DNA of 35,448 nucleotides from a virus. The notes under the pieces are model-generated. The model searched no databases, was not told the DNA's origin, and was given only the letters and a program-made list of their open reading frames with translations. Both the position numbers and the translations under genes were made by a program. Shown here one piece after another: positions 16,907 through 26,683 of this stretch; position 1 is the stretch's first letter; each line of letters opens with the position of its first letter. Where the stretch lies: positions 1 through 35,448 of IMG/VR virus record IMGVR_UViG_3300025890_000062; one strand, 5' to 3'.

Positions 16907-18481
16907 ATGGCAGCTATAATTACTGACCAACTTCGTATTTTGAATGCTAAGAACTTTGTTGCTGGTATACAATCCACTTCAAATTCTTATTATACCTTTA
17001 TTGGTTTGCCTAATGCGGGTGACTATCAATCTACGTGGAATACAAATCCCCCGTCTCCTAAAGATAGTTTGAATGAATCTAACGATTATTGGGATACAAT
17101 GATCGCTATGAAAAAGATCACATCAAGTGATGTTAGTCAAGTCATTAGAAAGACTACGTGGGCAACGGGAACCACGTATGATATGTGGAGAAATGACGTA
17201 ACCAGAAGTAATCCATCACAACCATCTGGTTCTTTTGACATATATGATGGAAATTATTATGTAATGAACTCAGATTTTAGAGTTTATATTTGTCTTTATA
17301 ATAACGCAACTCCAGAAAATGCTTTCCAAGGAGGTCCGTCATTAGATGAACCTACTTTTACAGATTTAGAACCAAGATCTGCTGGCAGTAGCGGCGATGG
17401 ATATGTTTGGAAATATCTTTACACTATTAAACCAAGTCAAGCAATCAAGTTTGAATCAACAAATTATATTCCTGTTCCAAGTAATTGGGATACTGATACT
17501 GACGCTGCTCCTGTACGACAGAATGCTTCTACAAGCGGACAACTAAAAGTTATTACAATTAGAAATCGTGGTGTTGGTCTTGGAACTGCTAGAACATACA
17601 CTAGAGTCCCTATTAATGGCGATGGTAGAGGTGCTGAGGCAACTGTCATCATTAATAATGATTCAAAAATTGAATCAGTTAATGTTTCAAACGGTGGATC
17701 AAACTATACTTTTGGTACTTTAGACCTTAAAACTGGTGGTGTACCTACAGGATCAACAGCACCAATCTTTAATGTTATTATTCCACCAAATGGAGGGCAT
17801 GGTGCTGATATTTACAGAGAGTTAGGAGCATTTAATGTTCTAACCTATGCTAGGTTTGAAAATGATACTGAGAATCCTGACTTTATTACCGGCAATGAGT
17901 TTGCAAGAGTTGGATTAATCGCTAATCCTCTTAATAATGACTCAAGCACCATATTGACCACAGATAAGGCAAGTGCAGTATATGCTCTTAAACTTACCAG
18001 CGATGGTGACGAATATCAAAGTGCTATTTTTACGCCAGATAGTACTATCACACAAAAAGTAGGAGTTGGTTCTACTTCAGTTGGTAGAGTTATATCTTAT
18101 GATCAATCTACAGGAGTTCTTAAGTACTGGCAGGATAGAACAAACTCTGGATTTAACTCTGATGGAACTCAAAATTCAGGTCCTATTTACGGGTTTGAAT
18201 CCTTGAGGTTTACAAATGACCCTGCAGCAGGGGGAAATATTAATATTATCGGAGGATCTGTTACTTTGGGTATTGATACCTCTTTTGGATCTATTGGAAG
18301 TCCCGGTATAAGTACTGTAATAAATAGTCGTACCTACTTTCTAGGTCAAAGTTTTGTGAAGGGCGTTGCTCAACCAGAGTCTAAAAAATACTCAGGAAAT
18401 ATTATTCACGTTGATAATAGACCCTCTGTAACCAGGTCATCCTCACAGAAAGAAGACGTAAAGATTATCTTGCAGTTCTAA
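16907..18481 (+). CDS. gp8: gp8, baseplate wedge protein (enlarged)
   Basis: The 524-residue product is a gp8 homologue; T4 gp8 has 334. Diagnostic matches recalled from T4 are NDYWDTMIAMKKITSSDVSQ near residue 55 followed by an R-x-x-W-x-x-G-T-x-Y run (T4 'TDMWTHMMGTVKVLPSMLDA ... RRDWGDTRYPD'), GDGYVWKYLYTIKPS near 162 (T4 GDGYVWEYLFEIPP), 'FARVGLIANPL' near 330 (T4 'FRQISIITNPL'), and the C-terminus SGNIIHVDNRPSVTRSSSQK ending in DVKIILQF (T4 'SGEMIYMENRPPI ... INILFTF'). gp8 forms a dimer in each wedge with gp7 and gp10. About 190 extra residues are inserted, one stretch near 210-290 carrying GxGY-like repeat modules, and another near 345-495 before the C-terminal segment. The gene is followed six bases later by the DUF4815 gene. 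Confidence 0.94.
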   Translation: MAAIITDQLRILNAKNFVAGIQSTSNSYYTFIGLPNAGDYQSTWNTNPPSPKDSLNESNDYWDTMIAMKKITSSDVSQVIRKTTWATGTTYDMWRNDVTRSNPSQPSGSFDIYDGNYYVMNSDFRVYICLYNNATPENAFQGGPSLDEPTFTDLEPRSAGSSGDGYVWKYLYTIKPSQAIKFESTNYIPVPSNWDTDTDAAPVRQNASTSGQLKVITIRNRGVGLGTARTYTRVPINGDGRGAEATVIINNDSKIESVNVSNGGSNYTFGTLDLKTGGVPTGSTAPIFNVIIPPNGGHGADIYRELGAFNVLTYARFENDTENPDFITGNEFARVGLIANPLNNDSSTILTTDKASAVYALKLTSDGDEYQSAIFTPDSTITQKVGVGSTSVGRVISYDQSTGVLKYWQDRTNSGFNSDGTQNSGPIYGFESLRFTNDPAAGGNINIIGGSVTLGIDTSFGSIGSPGISTVINSRTYFLGQSFVKGVAQPESKKYSGNIIHVDNRPSVTRSSSQKEDVKIILQF

Positions 18482-18487
18482 AGAATT

Positions 18488-21400
18488 ATGCCCCAGGAAA
18501 CTAACCTCAACGTTGCTCCCTACTTTGACGACTTTGACCCTCGTAGCAACTATTATAAAGTACTTTTCAAACCTGCATACCCAGTTCAGGCTAGAGAGTT
18601 AAATAATCTTCAATCTATTCTTCAGAATCAGATTGAAAGCGTTGGTAATAATTTATATAAAGAAGGAAGTGTTGTAATTCCTGGTAACTTAAATTACAAT
18701 GATTTATTCTATGGGGTGCAGATTCAACAAGAGTTTCTTGGTGTTCCTGTACAAATCTATCTTGATCAGTTATTAGGAAAGAAGATTACTGGACAATCTT
18801 CAGGTATTACTGCTGAAGTTGTAACTTATGTTACTGATTCTGAATCCCAAAATGGAAACTTTACTCTTTATGTAAATTACTTAGAGTCAAGCACAGATAA
18901 TAGCACTGAAACATTTTTTGATAATGAAGTTCTTACAGTAAATGAAGGTATTTCGTATGCAACTACCTTCATAAGTGCTGGAGAAGGTTTTGCTAATACT
19001 ATTGTTGAAGATGCTTCACAAACAGGATCGGCATTTGTTGTCAGTGAGGGGGTATTTTTTATTAGGGGCAATTTTGTAACTGTTCAGAGTCAATTATTGA
19101 TTCTTGACCAATATGGAACTCAACCTAGTTATAGGATTGGTCTTTTAATTAATGAGGAACTTATTTCATCAGATATTGATCCTCAACTTACAGATAATGC
19201 CCAAGGATTTAATAACTATACTGCACCGGGTGCAGATAGATTAAAGATTTCTTGCACCTTAGTTAAAAAGGACTCGGATGATTTTAATGATGAGAATTTT
19301 GTTCAACTTGCAGAAGTTCAAAGAGGATTATTAAGAACAAAAATTGATGACACCAAATATAATCTTTTAGGAGATGAATTAGCAAAAAGAACTTTTGAGG
19401 AATCTGGAAATTATTATATTAATGAATTTGTAACTTCTGTAAAGGAAAGTTTAAATAATCAAGAAGGAAATAGAGGAGTTTACGAACCAGGACAAATTAC
19501 AGTTGGTGGTAATGTACCATCCGATGACTTGTTGGTATATAAAGTATCTCCAGGTAAAGCATATGTTAAAGGTTACGAAGTAGATATAAGATCTCCATCA
19601 CTTATTGATGTTAGAAAACCCCGAGATACAAGACTTTTAGAAAATCAAGCAGTTAATTTTGCTTTTGGTCCTACTATTGAAGTAAATAATGTTTCTGGAT
19701 CACCAATTATTGGATTTGATACTTCAACTACAGTAAGTCTTAGAGATCAAAGAGTAGGTTCATCTTCTACAGCAGCTGCTGGAGCAGAAATAGGACTTGC
19801 TAGAATTTATGATTTTGCTTTAGAATCAGGAAGTTATAATACCACAACACCTCAAGTAAATATTTGGGATTTATCACTATTTGATGTACAAACATACACT
19901 ACACTGGATGTTAATGTAATTACTACTTTATCATCTCCTGTTCATCTTCAAGGAGAACAAAGTGGTGCCTCTGCATTCTTAAGATACAATGTAAGTGCAG
20001 GAACAGCATTAACTGCTTACAGTCAACAAGGTGATTTTGTTTTTGGAGAAAGATTAAGTTTTAATGGAGTTTTAGACACTTCTAGATTTGTTACTGGAGT
20101 TAAAAAGCACTCAATTGCTGATGTAAAGTCAGTTTATAGTATTGTTGGGACAGCAAATACATTTAATGCAGATACAATTCAAAGAAATATAATTTCAATA
20201 GGTATTGGGTCTATTTCTGCAAGAGATAATGCTGGTATTTCTACAATATCTGCTCCTGAACTTGCTGCCGGTGGTTTTATTGGAGTTGTTACCACAGGTA
20301 ATTTAATTAAATATACAATTGCTGATAATGCTGATCCTACCATCTTAAGAGTAACTGGGATTAATGGAAAAACTGCTACTGTTACTGGAGTAACCACGGT
20401 AACTGGTATTTGTGAAGGATCTCCTCCAACATCTGCTACAAACCTTACTAATATTTCGGTAGTTGCTTCTAGATTACAAAGTTCACAAGGAACTGGAAAT
20501 CTTTCAAGTAATGATTCAATCTACAGTGTACTTCCTAAAGAAAATATTGAATCAGTAGATCTAAGTGGGAGTAATATTGTAATTAGAAACAATACATCAA
20601 TCAATATTGACGCTAATGGACTTTCTCAAGTAGTTTCCGTAGGTGATCCCGCCAAAGAGGTATTTTTAGCATTTGATGAGGAAAGATATTCACTGTTAAG
20701 GTCAGATGGTGGAACTGAAATCCTTACTGCTGATAAGTTTATATTCTCTCAGGGAAACACTCAACTTCAACTACAAGGTTTAAGTAGTGCAGATCCTGAT
20801 GCAACTCTTATCACATCCACTCGTAAATCTAATATAACATCTAAAACGAAGTTAAAGAACTCAACTAATAATATTATTATCAATAAATCAAAAAATAGTG
20901 CTTCTGGAGTTGGAACTGCTACTTTACAAGATGGATTGACATATGGAAATTATCCTTTTGGAACAAGAGTTCAAGATAATATCATTTCGTTAAATGTGCC
21001 TGATGTAATTGATGTATATGGCATATTCCAATCAGGAACAACAGAAGATCCAGAATCTCCTAATCTTGCTGTTGCTAACATGAATGGTCCTTCAGCGACC
21101 ACAAATGATTTGATTCTTGGGGAAACATTCTCTGGAGGAACCTCAGGTGCTAAAGCAAGGTATATTCAAAGGAAAAACGATACCACTATTAGTTTTGTTT
21201 ACTTAAATGATATAGTATTTGAAGTAGGAGAACCACTATCATTCTCGCAATCAACTGTTTCTGGAAATGCTTCAAACATTGAACTTGGATCTCAAAACGT
21301 AACTAGAGATTATTATCTTGCTAGAGGTCAAAGATCTTCATTCTATGATTTCTCAAGAATTATAAGAAAAGAAAATGTTCCCGAAGCTGCCTCTAAGTTG

Positions 21401-24400
21401 AGAGTTTATTTCTCAAATGCTTATTACGCTAGTTCTGATACTGGAGATGTTACTACTGTTGATTCTTACAATTCTTTTGATTACTCCACTGAAATTCCAT
21501 CCGTTGGAAACAGTAGAGTTACAGATATTATTGATGGAAGACCTAGAGTTACAAACTACGCTGTAACACCTGGATCAAGATCACCACTTGAATTCTTTGG
21601 TAGAAACTTCAACGGTGGTCAGCATAGTTCAAAAAACGTTATTGCATCGGATGAATCTATTACTTTAGGATATAACTATTATCTTGCTAGGGCAGATAGA
21701 ATTTATATTGATAAAAATGGATCATTCTCAGTTAAGAATGGTGCTCCAGATGATATTCCCCAACTTCCTTTATCTGTAACAGATGGGATGAATGTTGGTA
21801 ATGTATTTTTACCTCCATATCTTTATAATACAAATGACGCAAAAGTAACATTTATTGACCATAAGAGATATCAAATGGTTGATATCTCTAAAATTGAACA
21901 AAGAGTTAAAAATCTTGAATATTATAGCTCATTGAATTTGCTTGAGCAATCAACTCTGAATACATTTGTTCCAGATATTAATGGACTTAATAGATTTAAG
22001 TCTGGAATTTTTGTAGATAACTTCAGCTCTACACTTCCGCAAGATCTTACAATTGGAATTAAAAACTCTATTGATACAAAGAGAAAAATTCTTAGACCAC
22101 CTCACTACTCTAATGCTGTAAATCTTCAAGTTGGAATTGGTAATACTTTATTAGGTGCCGGAGTACGAAGAACAGGTAATATTGTTACTCTTGATTATGC
22201 TAATAATGTCTGGTTGGAACAACCATTTGCTACAAGACTTGAAAATGTTACTCCATTCCTAATTAATTTCTATCAAGGCAATATAGATTTAGAACCATCT
22301 GTTGATGTTTGGATTGATACAAACACAATGCAGATACGCGATGTTCTTATGGAAGGATCTTTCCAAGGACTTGCTGATGTGATTGGCGCAGAAGTTGAAA
22401 CTGCTGAAGATGGTTCAAGAATTGGCGTTGCTCCTATTGTTTGGGACTCTTGGGAAACTGTTGGTGCTCAACTTGATCTAAGTGCAACAAATAGAAATGA
22501 GTCACTCGCTCAATCTGCTCAAAGGAATGGGACTAGTGCTGGCGCAATTCTTGCCGGACAAGGAATTGGTGCTGGAAGAATTGATACTGGAAGAACTACA
22601 GTTCAAAGTACAGTTATCAATGGATCTGTTTCACTTGAGCAAACAAGAACTGGTTCACAACAGTCTATCCAAGAAGTAATTAATACTGAAAGTCTTGGTG
22701 ATAGAGTCGTAAACAGAGAGATCACTCATACAATGAGATCTCGTAATATTAAGTTCACTGCTAAGGCAATGAAACCATTTACACAAGTATATTCTTACTT
22801 TGACGGTGTAGCAATAAGTAGATTTACAGTCCCTAAACTCATAGAAGTCACAATGACTTCAGGTACGTTTACTGTAGGGGAAACTATTAATGGTACAATG
22901 CCAGGTAGCGTTACTACTCAACAAATAGGTAGTTCTTCTCTACCTGAGATTGTTTTCAGAGCAGCAGCTGCAAATCATAAGTATGGAAGTATCACTGAAC
23001 CTTCTGACATTTATGATAGCAATCCATACACCAGAGCAACTAGTTTACCAACTGCATATACTGGCGCATCTACTATTATAAATGTTGATACTGATAGTCT
23101 GCAGTCCGAAGAGTTCTCACAGTTCTTTGGATACATTCAATCAGGAATGGTTTTAAGAGGACGTACAAGTGGTGCAGAAGCGACTATAACCTCTGTTAGA
23201 CTCATCACAGACCGAGTTGGTACTTTGATTGGTTCTTACCGTGTTCCTGACCCATCTAGCGTCTCTAATCCAACTTTCGACACCGGAAGGTCAGAGTTTA
23301 GACTAACAAGTAGTTCAATTAACAGTAGAGTTAAAGGAGCACTTTCTACTAGTGCTCAAGAAATATTCTATTCTCAAGGAGATCTTGATAATACTCAAGA
23401 AGTAACTCTTTCGTTGAGAAATGCTAGAGTTGCAACTAATGATGATATTCAACCAGAAACAAGACAATTAGTCGGTGAGTCCACAGAAGTTAATATTATA
23501 CAAGATATTAACGTTGTTAGAATACCACCTCCCCCACCACCACCAGCACCACCACGTCCACCATGGCGTGGAGATCCTCTTGCTCAAACATTCTTTGTTG
23601 ATGATCTTACTGGCATATATCTTTCCAAGATTGATTTATTCTTCCAATCTAAGGCAACAGATTTCCCTGTAACTATTCAGATTCGTGAGACTAGACTTGG
23701 TACTCCAACTAATATCGTTCTCCCATTCTCTGAGGTAACTTTAGATCCAAAATTTGTTGAGATATCTGAAGATGGTTCTGTTCCAACTACATTTACTTTT
23801 AACTCTCCAGTATATTTGAACGGCAATACAGAATATGCAATAGTTGTTAAGGCAGATGTTACTGATTACAACGTATGGATTTCACGATTTGGCGAAGCAG
23901 ATATAACAACTGCTGCCCAAGAAGCAGGACAGATTCTTGTTACTCAGCAACCTCTCTTGGGTTCTTTGTTCAAATCTCAGAATGCTTCAGTATGGACACC
24001 AAGTCAGTATGAAGACCTTAAATTTGTTCTTTATCGCTGCCAGTTCGTATCTCAAGGTGTTGTTCAGTTCTTTAATCCAGAACTTCCTCAGCAACTTGAA
24101 AAAATCACTAGGAATGGTATTTCGATTACTCCTAGAACAATTAGCGTTGGAATCGGAACAACTGTTAATAATACAGGAGTTGTTGCTGGGAGGGAATTAT
24201 CTATTGGAGATATAATCACTCAAACTTCATCTAACTTTAGAGGAGTATTAGTAGGTCTTGCTGGTTCCTCAACTGGAAATCTTGGACTTTCTAATCCAGG
24301 AATAGGATATACTCCTGCAGCATCTCAGTTTACTCATACTGGGATTGCGTTAACAGCGTTTACTGGTCAAGGTGTAAATGCAACTGCTAACATTACAATC

Positions 24401-26053
24401 AACAATGGAGTTGCTATTGCTGCGACTATCAATACGGGCGGCAGTGGATACAATGTTGGTGATGTTCTGACACCATTAACCACTGGTAGTAATGCTTTCT
24501 TGCCAGGAAGAGACATGAAATTGTCTGTTAATACATTGCTTGGATTTAATGAACTTGAACTCAGTAAAGTTCAAGGCGAAGTTAAGTTTACTGCAAATAA
24601 CTACTTACAATATACTACATCTGCAGGAATCACCTCAGATGTGAATGTAGGTGTAGGTGGAAGTTTGGTTCCTGACGCACCAGTTACTGTAAGGAATGAT
24701 GGACTTCATTTGAAAGTGTTCCAGAGAAATCATGGAATGTATTCAAATACCAATAGAGTTCTTCTCAAGGAAGTTGGTTCCGATATTACTCCAACAGCAC
24801 TTTCTGCTCAATATACTAAGGCAGATACAGGTGCCATTTCTGTTGGATCAACCGCTAACTTAGCAGATTTTGAAGGTCTTCCTATTAGTGTTAACAATCC
24901 TGGATATGTGAAGATTGGTAGTGAGATTATATCATACACTGGAACTGCTGGTAATTCTTTGGTAGGAATTTCAAGTAGGTCAGTTGATAATACTATTGCT
25001 GCTACTCATAATATAAATGAACTGGTCTACAGATATGAATTTGGTGGCGTTTCTTTGCTAAGAATCAATAAAGAACATCAATTTGCAGATGTGACTGTTG
25101 ATGATGCTATTGGACTTGATCACTATAACATCAAGGTCAATATGTCTGCTGATGGAACGGATAGAAGTTCTACTTCTCCTACTTTAGGTTCTCGATATTT
25201 TGTTACTAGTAAAACTGGTGGAGGAACTAAAGTTAAAGGAACATATAATCTTCCTTATTCAATCGTTATTCCTAAACTGAGAACAGTTTCACCTAATGGA
25301 ACTTCTATTAGTTCTCAGATGAGAACTGTCACTGAAACATCCGTTAGTGGAACTGAAATCTCCTTCCTGGATAAGGGATATCAAGAAGTTTCTCTTAATG
25401 AGAAGAATTACTTTGACAATCAAAGAATGGTTGTTTCTTCAACTAATGAAAGAAGTTATCTTAACGGTCTCCCATATAATAAGTCAATGACTTTGAATAC
25501 TAATATGTTAACCGTTGATAATAGATTATCTCCTGCTATTGATCTTGATCATGCCGCTGTTGTGTTTGTTTCCAATAGAGCAAATCAACCTATCACAAAC
25601 TATGCTACAGACAGCAAAGCAAAGGGAATCTTAGGTGACCCAACTAGTTTGATGTATGTGACTAGAAATATTAGTTTGGAGAATCCAGCATCTTCCTTGA
25701 GAATATTCATTGATGGATATGTTTCAACGTTCAATGACATCAGAATGTTCTATGCTCTTGATCAGGATCTTCCTGCCACAGAATGTGTATTTACTCCTTT
25801 CCCTGGTATTAATAATCAGAGTGAATTTGGAACGGTTCTTCAACCATTCAATGCTGATGGAAAACCAGATGTATATGTCCCACCATCGGATGTTTACACT
25901 CAGTATCCATCATTGAATTACTTTAAAGAGTATAAGTTTACTATTGATAATCTAACTCCCTTTAATATGTTTAGGATCAAAATAATAGGAACATCTACCA
26001 ATCAAGCAATTGTTCCTCAGTTTAGAAATCTTAGATGTGTTGCGGTAGTTTGA
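18488..26053 (+). CDS. Giant DUF4815-type baseplate or tail structural protein
   Basis: This 2521-residue protein begins MPQETNLNVAPYFDDFDPRS, typical of the DUF4815 family of phage structural proteins (Pfam PF16075, from recall), with 'PVQARELNNLQSILQNQIE' near residue 35. Near 1125-1165 comes a helical block (YQMVDISKIEQRVKNLEYYS) found in the same family, and near 1410-1445 the block MRSRNIKFTAKAMKPFTQVY that leads to YFDG. A poly-proline hinge with seven consecutive Pro (about 1680-1693, ending WRGDPLAQTFFVDD) divides the chain. Beyond it lie beta-rich modules, including GxGY near 1935 and 1980 and an IGSEIISYT...H block near 2140. The C-terminal ~180 residues (FNDIRMFYALDQDLP...FRIKIIG...LRCVAVV) look like a jelly-roll-type domain. 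It takes the place of T4 gp9-gp12, so it may be the outer wedge and fibre-attachment component (inference). It has no signal peptide. Confidence 0.8.
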   Translation: MPQETNLNVAPYFDDFDPRSNYYKVLFKPAYPVQARELNNLQSILQNQIESVGNNLYKEGSVVIPGNLNYNDLFYGVQIQQEFLGVPVQIYLDQLLGKKITGQSSGITAEVVTYVTDSESQNGNFTLYVNYLESSTDNSTETFFDNEVLTVNEGISYATTFISAGEGFANTIVEDASQTGSAFVVSEGVFFIRGNFVTVQSQLLILDQYGTQPSYRIGLLINEELISSDIDPQLTDNAQGFNNYTAPGADRLKISCTLVKKDSDDFNDENFVQLAEVQRGLLRTKIDDTKYNLLGDELAKRTFEESGNYYINEFVTSVKESLNNQEGNRGVYEPGQITVGGNVPSDDLLVYKVSPGKAYVKGYEVDIRSPSLIDVRKPRDTRLLENQAVNFAFGPTIEVNNVSGSPIIGFDTSTTVSLRDQRVGSSSTAAAGAEIGLARIYDFALESGSYNTTTPQVNIWDLSLFDVQTYTTLDVNVITTLSSPVHLQGEQSGASAFLRYNVSAGTALTAYSQQGDFVFGERLSFNGVLDTSRFVTGVKKHSIADVKSVYSIVGTANTFNADTIQRNIISIGIGSISARDNAGISTISAPELAAGGFIGVVTTGNLIKYTIADNADPTILRVTGINGKTATVTGVTTVTGICEGSPPTSATNLTNISVVASRLQSSQGTGNLSSNDSIYSVLPKENIESVDLSGSNIVIRNNTSINIDANGLSQVVSVGDPAKEVFLAFDEERYSLLRSDGGTEILTADKFIFSQGNTQLQLQGLSSADPDATLITSTRKSNITSKTKLKNSTNNIIINKSKNSASGVGTATLQDGLTYGNYPFGTRVQDNIISLNVPDVIDVYGIFQSGTTEDPESPNLAVANMNGPSATTNDLILGETFSGGTSGAKARYIQRKNDTTISFVYLNDIVFEVGEPLSFSQSTVSGNASNIELGSQNVTRDYYLARGQRSSFYDFSRIIRKENVPEAASKLRVYFSNAYYASSDTGDVTTVDSYNSFDYSTEIPSVGNSRVTDIIDGRPRVTNYAVTPGSRSPLEFFGRNFNGGQHSSKNVIASDESITLGYNYYLARADRIYIDKNGSFSVKNGAPDDIPQLPLSVTDGMNVGNVFLPPYLYNTNDAKVTFIDHKRYQMVDISKIEQRVKNLEYYSSLNLLEQSTLNTFVPDINGLNRFKSGIFVDNFSSTLPQDLTIGIKNSIDTKRKILRPPHYSNAVNLQVGIGNTLLGAGVRRTGNIVTLDYANNVWLEQPFATRLENVTPFLINFYQGNIDLEPSVDVWIDTNTMQIRDVLMEGSFQGLADVIGAEVETAEDGSRIGVAPIVWDSWETVGAQLDLSATNRNESLAQSAQRNGTSAGAILAGQGIGAGRIDTGRTTVQSTVINGSVSLEQTRTGSQQSIQEVINTESLGDRVVNREITHTMRSRNIKFTAKAMKPFTQVYSYFDGVAISRFTVPKLIEVTMTSGTFTVGETINGTMPGSVTTQQIGSSSLPEIVFRAAAANHKYGSITEPSDIYDSNPYTRATSLPTAYTGASTIINVDTDSLQSEEFSQFFGYIQSGMVLRGRTSGAEATITSVRLITDRVGTLIGSYRVPDPSSVSNPTFDTGRSEFRLTSSSINSRVKGALSTSAQEIFYSQGDLDNTQEVTLSLRNARVATNDDIQPETRQLVGESTEVNIIQDINVVRIPPPPPPPAPPRPPWRGDPLAQTFFVDDLTGIYLSKIDLFFQSKATDFPVTIQIRETRLGTPTNIVLPFSEVTLDPKFVEISEDGSVPTTFTFNSPVYLNGNTEYAIVVKADVTDYNVWISRFGEADITTAAQEAGQILVTQQPLLGSLFKSQNASVWTPSQYEDLKFVLYRCQFVSQGVVQFFNPELPQQLEKITRNGISITPRTISVGIGTTVNNTGVVAGRELSIGDIITQTSSNFRGVLVGLAGSSTGNLGLSNPGIGYTPAASQFTHTGIALTAFTGQGVNATANITINNGVAIAATINTGGSGYNVGDVLTPLTTGSNAFLPGRDMKLSVNTLLGFNELELSKVQGEVKFTANNYLQYTTSAGITSDVNVGVGGSLVPDAPVTVRNDGLHLKVFQRNHGMYSNTNRVLLKEVGSDITPTALSAQYTKADTGAISVGSTANLADFEGLPISVNNPGYVKIGSEIISYTGTAGNSLVGISSRSVDNTIAATHNINELVYRYEFGGVSLLRINKEHQFADVTVDDAIGLDHYNIKVNMSADGTDRSSTSPTLGSRYFVTSKTGGGTKVKGTYNLPYSIVIPKLRTVSPNGTSISSQMRTVTETSVSGTEISFLDKGYQEVSLNEKNYFDNQRMVVSSTNERSYLNGLPYNKSMTLNTNMLTVDNRLSPAIDLDHAAVVFVSNRANQPITNYATDSKAKGILGDPTSLMYVTRNISLENPASSLRIFIDGYVSTFNDIRMFYALDQDLPATECVFTPFPGINNQSEFGTVLQPFNADGKPDVYVPPSDVYTQYPSLNYFKEYKFTIDNLTPFNMFRIKIIGTSTNQAIVPQFRNLRCVAVV
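23521..23565 (+). other. Poly-proline hinge in the DUF4815 protein
   Basis: Codons near residues 1679-1693 give a run of seven consecutive Pro, then APPRPPW. In phage fibres such runs form stiff linkers between a shaft and a distal domain. Just after it comes DPLAQTFFVDDLTG, the start of a new beta domain. Confidence 0.75.
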
Positions 26054-26054
26054 T

Positions 26055-26279
26055 ATGGCATTAGTACCAATTGAAGGAAAGGATGGTTTTTTTAGAGATA
26101 ACACTACCGGTGCTATTGTGAATCGAAATAAAACTGATTATGAAAACTATATAAATGCAAGAAATAGACTCTCTTCTGAAAAGGAGAGAGTTGATAATCT
26201 TGAACAAAAAGTGGATAATTTACAAAATGATCTAAGTGATATCAAAACTCTTCTCCAAGTAATAGCAAATGGCAAATAA
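26055..26279 (+). CDS. Small coiled-coil protein (74 aa)
   Basis: The product is 74 residues. Residues 1-30 (MALVPIEGKDGFFRDNTTGA...) look like a small beta hairpin, and residues 38-70 form a heptad coiled coil (SSEKERVDNLEQKVDNLQND..., hydrophobics at L, V, L, V, L, L, I). Such short N-terminal-head coiled coils often act as trimeric or dimeric connectors in virions. The start codon lies one base after the stop of the giant DUF4815 gene and its own end overlaps the next gene by 11 bases, so it is certainly translated within the same late unit. T4 counterparts by position would be gp11, gp12 or wac (fibritin); there is no sequence resemblance that I can assert. The function is unknown. Confidence 0.78.
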   Translation: MALVPIEGKDGFFRDNTTGAIVNRNKTDYENYINARNRLSSEKERVDNLEQKVDNLQNDLSDIKTLLQVIANGK

Positions 26280-26652
26280 TACAATTACCTTTGATCCTTC
26301 AGTAAGAACTCCTTATGGGGTAAACCTTACAATGTATACTGGTGTTGATTTTGAAGAGACATTTAAGATTTTGAATAATGATAGGTCAAACTATAATTTG
26401 ACTTCCCATACGATGCATTCAAGAATGATGAAATCCACTGGTCAAGCAGCATCAATGGATGTGGTGGCAAACTTTACAGAATCAATTACAAGTGCTAGTG
26501 CGGGAGAATTTAAGATTACGCTATCTGACACTCTTAATAGACAAATAAAAGGTGGAAGATATGAGTATGATATCTTTGCTTCTATAGGAAGTAGCACTTA
26601 TAGCATTGCCAGAGGTAATATCAATGTGTATTCTGGAATTTCTACGGTCTAA
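26269..26652 (+). CDS. Beta-sandwich virion protein (127 aa)
   Basis: This 127-residue protein overlaps the coiled-coil gene by 11 bases (ATG 26269 within its end). The pattern fits a small Ig-like sandwich used in several phage tail and head proteins: GVDFEETFKI near residue 25, a variable 'NLTSHTMHSRM' strand, then AGEFKITLSDTLNRQIKGGRYEYDI and a closing STYSIARGNINVYSGIS. In that family the 'ITLS...T..L..G.Y.YDI......G...V' sequence precedes a closing strand. It lies between the baseplate block and gp13, so it is likely a structural decoration or a part of the wedge/neck. I cannot name a T4 counterpart. There is no signal peptide. Confidence 0.75.
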   Translation: MANNTITFDPSVRTPYGVNLTMYTGVDFEETFKILNNDRSNYNLTSHTMHSRMMKSTGQAASMDVVANFTESITSASAGEFKITLSDTLNRQIKGGRYEYDIFASIGSSTYSIARGNINVYSGISTV

Positions 26653-26659
26653 CTAAATA
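26653..26659 (+). promoter_or_regulatory. Late promoter motif before gp13
   Basis: CTAAATA lies 24 bases before the gp13 ATG and begins right after the stop of the preceding gene. It matches the motif before gp25. It would start the neck and terminase unit. Confidence 0.6.
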
Positions 26660-26683
26660 ATAAAAAAGAACTGTCTTATAATA

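Noticed and set aside
23475-23672. Small + strand frame rich in Pro and His over the poly-proline hinge
   Set aside because: It is an out-of-frame shadow of the proline run in the DUF4815 gene.
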